From: a virus
IMG/VR virus record: IMGVR_UViG_3300022841_000046
Coordinates: 1 to 31,736 of that record
Length of the DNA: 31,736 nt
Reading direction: 5' to 3' (one strand)
Below the pieces are notes generated by a model, which saw only the letters and a program-made list of their open reading frames with translations, was not told the origin of the DNA and searched no databases. A program made the translations under genes and the position numbers. Below, piece after piece: positions 8,299 to 16,342 of this stretch (position 1 is its first letter; each line of letters opens with the position of its first letter).

Positions 8299-9234
8299 AT
8301 GGCTACTACAACAAGTATTACAACAAGTTATACAGGAGAGTTTGCAGGAAAATATGTTTCCGCAGCTTTATTGTCTGGAAACACTTTAGCAAATGGATTA
8401 ATTGAAATCAAACCAAACGTTAAATTTAAAGAAGTTTTAAAAAGATTAGAGTTAAACGGAATTACAGCGAATTCAACTTGTGATTTTACAGACACTTCAA
8501 CAGTTACATTAACAGAAAGAATTTTAGAGCCAAAGAGTTTACAAGTAAACCTAGAGCTTTGTTTGACTCCTTTCCGTTCTGACTGGGAGGCTGTATCAAT
8601 GGGATTTTCAGCGTTTGACAATTTACCAAAGAATTTTTCTGATTACTTTATTGCACACGTATCTGCAAAGGTAGCAGAGAAAACAGAACAAGATATTTGG
8701 ACTGGTGTTGCGGGTGCAGGAACGTTTGCGGGATTTATTACATTACTTGCTGCGGATGCTGCTTTGCCTGCTGCTCAAGAGATTGCCGCTGTTGCGGGAG
8801 GTGTTACTGCTGCAAACGTAATTGACGAATTAGGAAAGGTTGTTGACCAGATTCCTTCATCTTTATACGGTAAAGAAGATTTATACATTTATGCATCACA
8901 AAACATCTTTAGAGCATACAAACGTGCTCTTGGTGGATTTGCTGCAAATGGTGTTGGATCAAATGGTGTTAACGCACAAGGAAATAACCAAGATATTGAC
9001 ATCCAATTCTTTGATGGTGTTAAGATTGTTGCTTGTAATGGAATGACAGATAACAAAATGGTAGCGGCTGAGAAGTCTAACCTATACTTTGGAACAGGAT
9101 TGATTGCAGATCATAACGAAGTTAAGGTTATCGATATGTCAGATATTGACGGATCACAGAATGTAAGATTTATAATGAGATATACGGCGGGTGTTCAGTA
9201 TTCGGCTGTTGAGGATATTGTACTTTATAATTAA
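8299..9234 (+). CDS. Major capsid protein
   Basis: A 311-residue protein matching the size and pattern of the major capsid protein of Bacteroidota siphoviruses: a Thr/Ser-rich start, a conserved F-R-S-D-W-E-A segment (about residues 93-99), an Ala/Gly-rich hydrophobic middle (about 135-170), and a closing stretch V-R-F-I-M-R-Y-T-A-G-V-Q. No cleavage site can be named with confidence. It begins three bases after the scaffold candidate and is followed by a strong terminator, as expected for a highly expressed gene. Confidence 0.8.
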   Translation: MATTTSITTSYTGEFAGKYVSAALLSGNTLANGLIEIKPNVKFKEVLKRLELNGITANSTCDFTDTSTVTLTERILEPKSLQVNLELCLTPFRSDWEAVSMGFSAFDNLPKNFSDYFIAHVSAKVAEKTEQDIWTGVAGAGTFAGFITLLAADAALPAAQEIAAVAGGVTAANVIDELGKVVDQIPSSLYGKEDLYIYASQNIFRAYKRALGGFAANGVGSNGVNAQGNNQDIDIQFFDGVKIVACNGMTDNKMVAAEKSNLYFGTGLIADHNEVKVIDMSDIDGSQNVRFIMRYTAGVQYSAVEDIVLYN

Positions 9235-9251
9235 TTAATAATTTTAAATTA

Positions 9252-9283
9252 GGGTAGGTGGTTGATCTACTTACCCTTTTTTT
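9252..9283 (+). terminator. Intrinsic terminator after the capsid gene
   Basis: A 9-bp stem (GGGTAGGTG with TACTTACCC, two G-T wobbles) closes a 7-base loop and is followed by seven T. It lies 17 bases after the capsid stop. It would limit read-through and raise capsid transcript over downstream genes. Confidence 0.85.
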
Positions 9284-9304
9284 ATAACTAAAAAATATAC
9301 ACAA

Positions 9305-9832
9305 ATGGCTTGTTTATTAACATCGGGAAGAGCACTACCTTGTAAAAATAGTGTTGGAGGCTTAAAGGCGGTTTACTTTGCTGACTTTGGAACTTTAGGA
9401 GAGGTTACGGTTGCTTCGGGAGAAATAACAGCAGTTGCGGGAACACCTGACTTTTTTAAATTTGATATTAAAGGTAATTCTTCTTTAGAAACTACCATTA
9501 ACAGCTCAAGAGAAAACGGAACAACTTTCTACACGCAAACTTTAAATTTAACTTTAACAGTTTTGGATAAGGCTTCACAAGAAGAGGTTAAACTATTAGC
9601 ATCTTCAAGACCTCACGTAGCAGTTGAAGACTATAACGGTAACTTCTTTTTACTTGGATTAGAAAATGGTGCAGAGGTAACAGGTGGCACAATTGTCTCT
9701 GGCGCTGCAATGGGAGATTTGTCTGGATTTACATTGACTTTAGAGGCTCAAGAGAAGAACCCTGCTAACTTTACAGTTTCAACTATAATTACTGCAAATC
9801 AATCTGCATCTCAAATAGATCCAAACGCATAA
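9305..9832 (+). CDS. Tail tube (major tail) protein
   Basis: A 175-residue beta-rich protein that matches the tail-tube protein pattern of Bacteroidota phages. It begins M-A-C-L-L-T-S-G-R and continues with C-K-N-S-V-G-G-L-K-A-V-Y-F-A-D-F-G, then T-T-I-N-S-S-R-E-N-G-T-T-F and a late V-E-D-Y-N-G-N-F-F-L-L-G-L-E-N-G. It polymerises around the tape measure. It sits between two terminators, away from the other tail genes, which would let it be made in a large amount like the capsid protein. Confidence 0.7.
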   Translation: MACLLTSGRALPCKNSVGGLKAVYFADFGTLGEVTVASGEITAVAGTPDFFKFDIKGNSSLETTINSSRENGTTFYTQTLNLTLTVLDKASQEEVKLLASSRPHVAVEDYNGNFFLLGLENGAEVTGGTIVSGAAMGDLSGFTLTLEAQEKNPANFTVSTIITANQSASQIDPNA

Positions 9833-9854
9833 TTTTTTTATTAATTGGTTTTAA

Positions 9855-9884
9855 AAGGGTGTTATTAATTTAGCACCCTTTTTT
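9855..9884. terminator. Terminator after tail-tube gene, probably bidirectional
   Basis: A 10-bp stem (9855-9864 with 9871-9880, one wobble) around the loop TTAATT, followed by T on the plus strand. On the minus strand it is followed by TTTT, so it could also end the small minus-strand gene 9870-10007, whose stop codon lies inside the hairpin. Confidence 0.8.
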
Positions 9885-10007
9885 ATTTATCTTAATTTTT
9901 AAAGATATGTTTTCTTCTTTTAATTTATCAACATATTCTATAATTAAACTACCCAAACTTTCAGGATAATTATTTTTCATAAAATTATACATATAATCTC
10001 CATCCAT
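9870..10007 (-). CDS. Small minus-strand gene inside the structural block (moron-like)
   Basis: A 45-residue ORF running against all its neighbours. The product starts M-D-G-D-Y-M-Y-N-F-M-K and ends in a Lys/Ile-rich helix (K-L-K-E-E-N-I-S-L-K). A perfect Bacteroidota -7 box, TATATTTG, stands 15 bases upstream of its ATG (plus-strand positions 10023-10030), and the A-rich leader before the ATG is typical of the group. Its stop falls in the shared terminator hairpin. The closed unit of promoter, ORF and terminator in a 260-base gap argues for a real, independently expressed gene. The function is unknown. Confidence 0.6.
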   Translation of the reverse strand: MDGDYMYNFMKNNYPESLGSLIIEYVDKLKEENISLKIKINKKGC

Positions 10008-10022
10008 ATTATTTGTTTTTTA

Positions 10023-10030
10023 CAAATATA
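10023..10030 (-). promoter_or_regulatory. Minus-strand promoter, TATATTTG box
   Basis: Read on the minus strand this is TATATTTG, a full match to TAnnTTTG, followed by an A-rich leader and the ATG at 10007. No TTG is found 19-21 bases upstream, so it is a half-consensus promoter. Confidence 0.5.
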
Positions 10031-10092
10031 CATTAAATATATTTAATACATTAATAAAATTAAAATACCGTTAAAATTATATTATATAAAGG

Positions 10093-10455
10093 ATGAAGCA
10101 CTTAATACCAACAGCACTTGCACAAACTATAAAGATCATACCAAGAGTGTATGCATTGTCTGTTACGTTAAAGTTAAGAGATGACAGTACAAATACAACT
10201 GTAACGATTCTACCAACCGCAGCAAAAGTTGGAAACTACATAGAATTAACAAACGTTTACGATTTAAAAGAAGGGCGTTTTTACGATTTAAAAATATACA
10301 ACGGACAAGGTGCGGTAACAGAATCAGATATTATCTACAGAGATAAGATTTTCTGCACAGTACAATCAACAAACCAGCTAAACAACGAGCATTACACAGT
10401 AAATAAAGATGCTTACAAGTCAAAGAGTGGTAATAACGATTTTATTATAATATAA
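10093..10455 (+). CDS. Conserved structural-module protein, function unknown
   Basis: A 120-residue, beta-rich protein directly upstream of the portal; its last base is the first base of the portal start codon. The pattern L-I-P-T-A-L-A-Q at the N-terminus and V-Y-D-L-K-E-G-R-F-Y-D-L-K-I-Y in the middle recurs in Bacteroidota phages at this place. It could be a small virion or head-tail protein. The start is preceded by an AT-rich stretch after the minus-strand gene. Confidence 0.55.
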   Translation: MKHLIPTALAQTIKIIPRVYALSVTLKLRDDSTNTTVTILPTAAKVGNYIELTNVYDLKEGRFYDLKIYNGQGAVTESDIIYRDKIFCTVQSTNQLNNEHYTVNKDAYKSKSGNNDFIII

Positions 10456-12278
10456 TGAATAAGAAAATAAACCAACACAAGAAGCCAATACAAGAAAAAT
10501 CACAGAACAAATCCACAGTTAGTTTTGTAAATTTAAGCACGTACACTTCTCCTGAAATTGTAGAGTCAAAGAACAAGGATTATGTTGAATTTGGAGCAGA
10601 TAACAATTACTTTAAGTTCTTAATTGATAGATACAACGGAAGCCCAACAAATAACGCTGTTATTAATGCCTTATCTCAAATGATTTATGGCAGAGGTTTA
10701 GATGCAACAGACAGTTCAAGAAAACCAGAGTCTTACGCAAGAATGATCTCTTTATTCAAAAAAGATGTTGTTAGACGTTTAGCATACGATTTAAAATTAA
10801 CAGGACAATGTGCGATACAAATAATATACGCAGCAGATAAAAAGACTATTCAAAAGGTAGATCACTTACCAATTGAAACCTTAAGGGCAGAAAAGTGCGA
10901 TAAAGATGACAAAGAGGTACAAGCATACTACTACCATCCAGATTGGGCAAATATAAAGCCAAGTGAAGAAGCAAAAAGAATACTATCTTTTGGATTAAAA
11001 GAAACACCTGCACCAATTGAGATATTATACGTAAAACCCTATAAACCAGGTATGTACTACTATTCCACACCTGATTATCAAGGTGGTTTGCAATATTGCG
11101 AACTTGAGGAAGAAATAAGCAACTACCATTTAAACAACATAATGAATGGCTTAGCACCAAGTATGCTAATAAACTTTAATAATGGCGTTCCAAATGAGCA
11201 GGACCAAAAGTTAATGGAAAGCAAAATACATTCTAAATATGGTGGTTCTTCTAATTCAGGTAAATTTATATTAGCATTTAACGACAATAAAGAGTCTGCT
11301 GCGGATATTACACCAGTTCAGTTATCAGATGCACATAACCAATACCAGTTTCTTTCTGACGAATCACAGAAAAAAATTATGGTTGCTCACAGAGTTGTAT
11401 CTCCAAGGCTTTTAGGCGTTAATGACGCGGGAGGATTTGGAAACAATGCAGACGAGTTAAAGACAGCATCTATATTAATGCATAATACTGTTGTTATACC
11501 TTTTCAGGAACTTTTAATTGATGCTTTTGACAAAATACTAGCTTATAATGGTATTGCTTTAAACCTATACTTTAAGACCTTGCAGCCTTTACAATTTTTA
11601 GATTTAGACAACGTAAAAGATGAAGAAACAAGAGAAGAAGAGACAGGTGTAAAACTAAGCAAAGAAAACGAGGATTTCAATGACGAAGAGATGTTAGACT
11701 CTCTTGGTGGCGATGTTGTTGGGGATGAATGGGAACTTGTTGAAGAAAGGGAATATGACGAAAACGGAGAAAAGATTGAGGCTTGGGCAAGTAGATTAAT
11801 AGAAGAAGAAAAAACAATGATGCAGAAACTTGCTGATTTAATAAAGTCAAAGCCAAACGGATTTTCCTACTTAGATAAGTCTTTTTACAAAGTTAGATAT
11901 AAGTACGCTCAAAAATATTCAAGCACAAACTCAAGAAAGTTCTGCAAAAATATGATGGGAAGAACAGAGAAAGGGGTTGTATATCGTTTGGAAGATATTG
12001 ACAAAGCGTCAAGAGAAGGAGTAAATAAGTCTTTTGGTCACAAAGGCGAATCTTATGATTTGTTTAAATACAAAGGAGGTAAACAATGTGGGCATTTTTG
12101 GAATGAGCAACTATACAGATTGAAAGACAAGACTAAAAAGGGATCTGAATTAATCTCACAATACGATGAGACGGGCTCAATTCCTTCAAGTTACAAACCA
12201 AGTCCAACAGGTAACAAAGATGCTAAAAAAGCACCAAAGGATATGCCAAACGGAGGCGCATACCCATCAAACAAATAA
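10455..12278 (+). CDS. Portal protein with extra C-terminal domain
   Basis: A 607-residue protein. The first part (about 1-390) fits a phage portal: N-terminal V-E-F-G-A-D-N-N-Y-F-K-F-L, a hydrophobic helix around G-L-A-P-S-M-L-I, and a late G-V-N-D-A-G-G-F-G-N-N-A-D-E-L segment. The portal forms the dodecameric DNA channel at the capsid vertex. After an acidic linker (about 390-450) comes a compact domain (about 460-560) with conserved-looking C497, H529, C545 and H547 in the context K-G-G-K-Q-C-G-H-F-W, which could bind zinc. The tail end is Pro/Lys/Gly-rich. The extra domain makes it longer than many portals; I do not know its function. Confidence 0.7.
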   Translation: MNKKINQHKKPIQEKSQNKSTVSFVNLSTYTSPEIVESKNKDYVEFGADNNYFKFLIDRYNGSPTNNAVINALSQMIYGRGLDATDSSRKPESYARMISLFKKDVVRRLAYDLKLTGQCAIQIIYAADKKTIQKVDHLPIETLRAEKCDKDDKEVQAYYYHPDWANIKPSEEAKRILSFGLKETPAPIEILYVKPYKPGMYYYSTPDYQGGLQYCELEEEISNYHLNNIMNGLAPSMLINFNNGVPNEQDQKLMESKIHSKYGGSSNSGKFILAFNDNKESAADITPVQLSDAHNQYQFLSDESQKKIMVAHRVVSPRLLGVNDAGGFGNNADELKTASILMHNTVVIPFQELLIDAFDKILAYNGIALNLYFKTLQPLQFLDLDNVKDEETREEETGVKLSKENEDFNDEEMLDSLGGDVVGDEWELVEEREYDENGEKIEAWASRLIEEEKTMMQKLADLIKSKPNGFSYLDKSFYKVRYKYAQKYSSTNSRKFCKNMMGRTEKGVVYRLEDIDKASREGVNKSFGHKGESYDLFKYKGGKQCGHFWNEQLYRLKDKTKKGSELISQYDETGSIPSSYKPSPTGNKDAKKAPKDMPNGGAYPSNK

Positions 12279-12281
12279 GAT

Positions 12282-12782
12282 ATGGCAACAGCACTATTCA
12301 TAAGTAGAACGGATTTAGTAAAAAACACCATTATTGATGGCAACGTTGATACTGATAAATTTATCCAGTTTATTAAAATCGCTCAAGAGATACACATAAC
12401 AAATTACTTAGGCTCTAAACTATACGACAAGATTTCTGCTGATATTATAGCAGATACTTTGGCTGGTAATTATTTAACACTTGTAACGGATTACATACAA
12501 CCTATGCTGATACATTTTGCAATGGTTGAATATTTGCCTTTTGCAGCGTACCAAGTTAAAAATGGTGGTATTTCGAAGCATAGTTCTGAAAATTCTGAGT
12601 CAGTTAGTAAAACGGAAGTTGATTTTTTAGTTGAAAAACAAAGAGTATTTTCTGAGTACTACACAAGGCGATTTGTTGATTATATCTGTTTTAAAAGTGA
12701 TTTGTTTCCTGAGTATAATGCAAACCAAGATTCTGATATTTATCCAGAAAAAGATACAAACCCTTCAAACTGGGTATTATAA
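12282..12782 (+). CDS. Head-tail connector/adaptor, DUF6712-like
   Basis: A 166-residue protein resembling the DUF6712 connector-type proteins of Bacteroidota phages: F-I-S-R-T-D-L-V near the start, then K-I-A-Q-E-I-H-I-T-N-Y-L-G-S-K-L-Y, then a hydrophobic helical stretch and a C-terminal helix with Y-Y-T-R-R-F-V-D-Y. It lies directly after the portal, where adaptor proteins that dock on the portal ring are usually encoded. Confidence 0.6.
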   Translation: MATALFISRTDLVKNTIIDGNVDTDKFIQFIKIAQEIHITNYLGSKLYDKISADIIADTLAGNYLTLVTDYIQPMLIHFAMVEYLPFAAYQVKNGGISKHSSENSESVSKTEVDFLVEKQRVFSEYYTRRFVDYICFKSDLFPEYNANQDSDIYPEKDTNPSNWVL

Positions 12783-12862
12783 TGAGAGATACGTATAAAC
12801 CAAAAGAGGCAAATGTTAATCTATTACAAACTTATTTAACAAAGGTAAAAGACAAAAAATAA
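12782..12862 (+). CDS. Very small ORF between connector and fibre genes
   Basis: A 26-residue ORF whose start overlaps the connector stop by one base (TAATG) and which ends directly before the fibre start at 12863. It is Lys-rich and helical. Tight coupling on both sides suggests translation, but so short a product cannot be confirmed from sequence. Confidence 0.4.
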   Translation: MRDTYKPKEANVNLLQTYLTKVKDKK

Positions 12863-14044
12863 ATGGCAAATTTAATAAATTGGGGAAAGTCTTACATAAG
12901 TAGCTATTTTGGTATTGGTGTAACCTCGAATACAATTAGTTGGGGTAAAATATACAGAGATTTAGTAAATATTGCTGTTAGTTTATTGGCTGCTTTAAAA
13001 GACAAAAGTACGTATTATGAAAATGAGGAAGGGACTTTAGTGATATTAAATGAAATAAACCAGTGCCAACTTTTAGAAAAGGCAAGTATTTTAATTACAC
13101 CTACCGCTTATAGTCAAAATGTTTTAGCATCTGCAAAGCCAGAAGACGGAACAGCAGATCTAACATTTGTAAGAGGCAGTTTAGCAACACGAACAAACGC
13201 AAGTAATAACGTTGTCGCATCACAAGGAAATAATGTACCAAGAATAGACTACACAGGAGGAGATGGTCATATATTGTTAGAAGGTCAAGCAACACAACTT
13301 TACGAAAATACAGAAACTTTAAGCACACAGAACAACACAACAACAGCACAGGATTATAGTGTTTCTTTTTACGGAATGGGAACAGTTGCCTTAAGCGGTG
13401 CTTTTTCTGGTTCACTTGTTGGAACAGGAGCAAACGAAAGAGTAAGTTTAAAGTTTACTTCTACCGCTGCAACACTTACAAGTACAGTATCGGGAACAGT
13501 AACAAAAGGACAGTTGGAGGTGGGGAATGTTAGTTCTTATATCCCTAACACATCAGGCAACGCAACAAGGTTAAAAGAAACTTTAAGCAAAGGCGGATTA
13601 TCTTCTTTAATTAATAGCGAGGAGGGGGTTTTGTATGCTGAAATTGCTGCACTATCTGACAATCTAACAAATAGAAGAATAAGTCTAAACGATGGCAGTG
13701 ATGATAATAGGATTAATTTTATGTACACCTTTGATTCTAATTTAATTACTTGCAATTATAAGGTTAATGGAGTAACAGTAGTGACTCTATCGGGTACTAT
13801 TAATGTTCTTTTATTTAATAAAATAGCATTTCAATGGTCAATAGGTGGTTTTTCTTTAACAGTTAACGGGATTGTGGTAGATACAAATACAAATACCACG
13901 ATGATGCCTGCTGAAACTCTTAATACTTTAGCGTTTGTAGATGGAAACGGTCTAAATCAAATGATAGCAAAAACAAAATGTTTGGCAGTTTACTATAATT
14001 TATTAACAAATTCAGAACTACAATGTTTAACAACTCAATATTAA
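12863..14044 (+). CDS. Tail fibre / receptor-binding protein, first paralogue
   Basis: A 393-residue protein. The N-terminal part has two related N/S-W-G-K-x-Y motifs (about residues 6-11 and 25-31) that probably attach it to the virion. A second region has A-D-L-T-F-V-R-G-S-L-A-T-R, then V-P-R-I-D-Y and L-L-E-G-Q, a module common in phage fibre proteins. The C-terminal 160 residues look like a beta-sandwich of the concanavalin/LamG type. The next gene shares the module, so the two are paralogues. Both probably bind the host surface; the target is unknown. Confidence 0.6.
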   Translation: MANLINWGKSYISSYFGIGVTSNTISWGKIYRDLVNIAVSLLAALKDKSTYYENEEGTLVILNEINQCQLLEKASILITPTAYSQNVLASAKPEDGTADLTFVRGSLATRTNASNNVVASQGNNVPRIDYTGGDGHILLEGQATQLYENTETLSTQNNTTTAQDYSVSFYGMGTVALSGAFSGSLVGTGANERVSLKFTSTAATLTSTVSGTVTKGQLEVGNVSSYIPNTSGNATRLKETLSKGGLSSLINSEEGVLYAEIAALSDNLTNRRISLNDGSDDNRINFMYTFDSNLITCNYKVNGVTVVTLSGTINVLLFNKIAFQWSIGGFSLTVNGIVVDTNTNTTMMPAETLNTLAFVDGNGLNQMIAKTKCLAVYYNLLTNSELQCLTTQY

Positions 14045-14048
14045 AACA

Positions 14049-15332
14049 ATGACAACAACACCAAGCATAGCACTTATACCAAGCGGATTTAACACTAGTA
14101 AAGTTTACAGCGTGTTGCCAGAGAATGGAAATGCTGATTTTGACTTTGCAAGAGGATCAACTGCAATAAGATTTAGTGAAGACAAAATACTAGAAGAGAG
14201 TGGGATCAATGTACCTAGATTAGATTGGTATAATTCAACTTGTCCGAACCTTTTAATTGAAAGTCAATCAAAAAACATTGTAATATATTCAGAGGATTTT
14301 ACAGTAAGTAATTGGAGTAAAACAAATATAAGTGTTTCTTTAAATGAAACTATTTCGCCAAACGGTATTAAAAACGCGGATAAAATAAAAAGAACATCCT
14401 TAAGTAGTTCATTTATAAGAGATGACTTTAATAAGTCAAGTTCTTCAATTATTGATGCGTCATTAAGTTTTTTTATTAAAAAAGGAGAGGGTGACTATGG
14501 TGCTATAAGAATACAAGGATCATATCCAGCTAGGGTTGATCTAGTTTATAAATACTCTACAAATGAAATAGTGTCAATAACTTCAAATTCTTTTATAATA
14601 AAAAGTTACTCAGTAGTAGAATCTGGGTTTGGGTTCTACAGGGCTTCTATTTCGTGTTTAACAGACAATCATACAGGTCTTTCTGTTTTTTTTTCACCTA
14701 GAAGTACAGAAGGTCAAGTAGATTCTTCTGATTCAAATTCAGGTGCTTTTGCTTATTTATGGGGTGCGCAATTAGAGGAAAACTCTTATACTTCTTCTTA
14801 TATTCCTAATTTTGGCACAAGCTCAGGCGTAACAAGGCTTGGAGATTCTTTATTTAAAACAAATATAGAGCAGTACTTAGATGGTTTAGAAGGCGTTATC
14901 TATGCAGATATAGCTTTTAATGCTGAAAAATCAAAAAACACATTTAACTCAATATCTTTAGAGGAGACTGCGGGAAACTCTCAGGATTTAATTTCTATAT
15001 TTCAGTCTAATTCAGAAAATGAAATTAAGGTATATTTTAGACAAAACAATGTTTCTATAATAGACGTACCATACTTAATACAAGCAACTAGCTATAATAA
15101 AGTAGCTTTATGGTATAAAAGCGGACAAACAAAGTTATTTATAAATGGACAAATAGCATCTTCAACAGACGCAGGAAACCAATCAGTAATAACAACAACT
15201 TTTAACAACTTTAATTTGTCAAGAATTAAAACAGTCTTTAACAATCAACCTGATTTTAAATTAAAAGATTTTAGAGTTTATAAGTCAGGTGGCATAACAG
15301 ATAGTTTTTTAAATAAATTAACAACAATATAA
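14049..15332 (+). CDS. Tail fibre / receptor-binding protein, second paralogue
   Basis: A 427-residue protein with the same order of motifs as its neighbour: A-D-F-D-F-A-R-G-S-T-A-I-R, V-P-R-L-D-W-Y, L-L-I-E-S-Q, then G-A-Q-L-E-E-N-S-Y-T-S-S-Y-I-P-N and a C-terminal lectin-like beta region starting near L-D-G-L-E-G-V-I-Y-A-D-I. It lacks the W-G-K N-terminal part, so it may attach through the first fibre or by another adaptor. It starts four bases after the first paralogue. Receptor binding is inferred. Confidence 0.6.
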   Translation: MTTTPSIALIPSGFNTSKVYSVLPENGNADFDFARGSTAIRFSEDKILEESGINVPRLDWYNSTCPNLLIESQSKNIVIYSEDFTVSNWSKTNISVSLNETISPNGIKNADKIKRTSLSSSFIRDDFNKSSSSIIDASLSFFIKKGEGDYGAIRIQGSYPARVDLVYKYSTNEIVSITSNSFIIKSYSVVESGFGFYRASISCLTDNHTGLSVFFSPRSTEGQVDSSDSNSGAFAYLWGAQLEENSYTSSYIPNFGTSSGVTRLGDSLFKTNIEQYLDGLEGVIYADIAFNAEKSKNTFNSISLEETAGNSQDLISIFQSNSENEIKVYFRQNNVSIIDVPYLIQATSYNKVALWYKSGQTKLFINGQIASSTDAGNQSVITTTFNNFNLSRIKTVFNNQPDFKLKDFRVYKSGGITDSFLNKLTTI

Positions 15333-15333
15333 A

Positions 15334-15702
15334 ATGAAAATAGCAAAATACGAATTTAATTCAAAAAAGCAGTTTTTAAGTAAATTTAATGCATTGCATA
15401 CAGAAGACGAAGAAGGAAATAGTATTCCTAATTTTGAGTTTGCTATTGTTGAACTTGGAAATGTAGAACTAAAAAAGGGCGAATATGACGAAGAAGGGGA
15501 AGAAATTAAAAAACCTGTAATATCTAAAAAATACCATATTGACGCTGCCTGGATGCTAAAAGATACTTTTACAGAGGAAGGAGAGTTAGAGCCAAAAGAT
15601 CATCCATACGGTTGGAAAACGTATAGTGTTGACTATAAAATAAAAGAAGGACAAGGTTTACATTCTTTTCTTGGTGTTGACTATCAAAAAAACAAATTCT
15701 AA
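15334..15702 (+). CDS. Acidic protein downstream of fibres, unknown
   Basis: A 122-residue acidic protein starting one base after the fibre stop. Features are K-I-A-K-Y-E-F at the N-terminus, a Glu-rich middle (about residues 46-60) and the conserved-looking H-P-Y-G-W-K-T-Y-S-V-D-Y and H-S-F-L-G-V-D-Y near the end. Similar proteins follow fibre genes in Bacteroidota phages, so it may be a fibre chaperone or a small virion protein. No known domain is recognised. Confidence 0.55.
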   Translation: MKIAKYEFNSKKQFLSKFNALHTEDEEGNSIPNFEFAIVELGNVELKKGEYDEEGEEIKKPVISKKYHIDAAWMLKDTFTEEGELEPKDHPYGWKTYSVDYKIKEGQGLHSFLGVDYQKNKF

Positions 15703-15860
15703 TGAATATAACTGACTTGAAAATATACGGATTAAGCAGCCTTGCAATGGCGTTAAACTTCTCTACAGTAGAAGTAGGATTAAAGGCGGTTTTAACGTTG
15801 GTTGTAATTGGATATACAGCACAAAAGTGGTATTTAATGAACAAAAATAAAAACAAATAA
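15702..15860 (+). CDS. Small membrane protein in the lysis cluster
   Basis: A 52-residue protein whose start overlaps the upstream stop by one base (TAATG). It has one clear hydrophobic segment (about residues 26-41, V-G-L-K-A-V-L-T-L-V-V-I-G-Y) and a basic tail N-K-N-K-N-K. Position two bases before the M15 peptidase gene suggests a holin or lysis accessory role. Confidence 0.55.
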   Translation: MNITDLKIYGLSSLAMALNFSTVEVGLKAVLTLVVIGYTAQKWYLMNKNKNK

Positions 15861-15862
15861 TT

Positions 15863-16186
15863 ATGAGCAAGTATTTCAAAATTAATGAAAAAAATATGGA
15901 TGTTGATTTCTTGTCTAAATTAGATCAAGCAAGAGAGCACGCAGGAATACCTTTTATAATTAATTCAGCTTATAGATCTCCAGAGCACCCATTGTCAATA
16001 AAGAACCCAACGTCAAGTCATATTAAGGGTTTAGCAGTAGATATATCTGTTACAGATAGTAGACATAGGTTTTTGATATTAGATGCTTTAATTGCTGTCG
16101 GATTTACTAGAATCGGTATTGCTAATAACTTTATACACGTTGATCTAGATATTGATAAATCTCAAAATGTAATATGGACTTACTAA
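15863..16186 (+). CDS. M15-family peptidase, probable endolysin
   Basis: A 107-residue protein with the zinc ligands of the M15 (D-Ala-D-Ala carboxypeptidase-like) family: H53 in S-S-H-I-K-G-L-A-V-D, D60, and H92 in F-I-H-V-D. The N-terminal part carries I-N-S-A-Y-R-S-P. It probably cuts peptide bonds in host peptidoglycan at lysis. There is no signal peptide, so export would need a holin, and a holin-type gene is 157 bases downstream. The length is typical of single-domain phage enzymes of this class. Confidence 0.8.
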   Translation: MSKYFKINEKNMDVDFLSKLDQAREHAGIPFIINSAYRSPEHPLSIKNPTSSHIKGLAVDISVTDSRHRFLILDALIAVGFTRIGIANNFIHVDLDIDKSQNVIWTY

Positions 16187-16195
16187 TCTAAAAAT

Positions 16196-16336
16196 ATGGA
16201 ATTAAATTTAATTTTTTTAGTGCCAAATGCAATGATGCTTGGTTGGCAATATTTTAAACCAGAAGAAAACTTTGATTTTTCTGAGGTAAACATTTATTTA
16301 TTCTTTGTACAAATCCAATACCGTTGGGCAAAATAA
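16196..16336 (+). CDS. Small unknown protein in the lysis cluster
   Basis: A 46-residue ORF with a hydrophobic start (L-N-L-I-F-L-V-P-N-A-M-M-L-G-W) and a closing N-I-Y-L-F-F-V-Q-I-Q-Y-R-W. It lies between the M15 peptidase and the holin gene, with gaps of 9 and 6 bases. The pattern recurs beside phage endolysins in this group, but its role is unknown. Confidence 0.55.
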   Translation: MELNLIFLVPNAMMLGWQYFKPEENFDFSEVNIYLFFVQIQYRWAK

Positions 16337-16342
16337 AAAACT

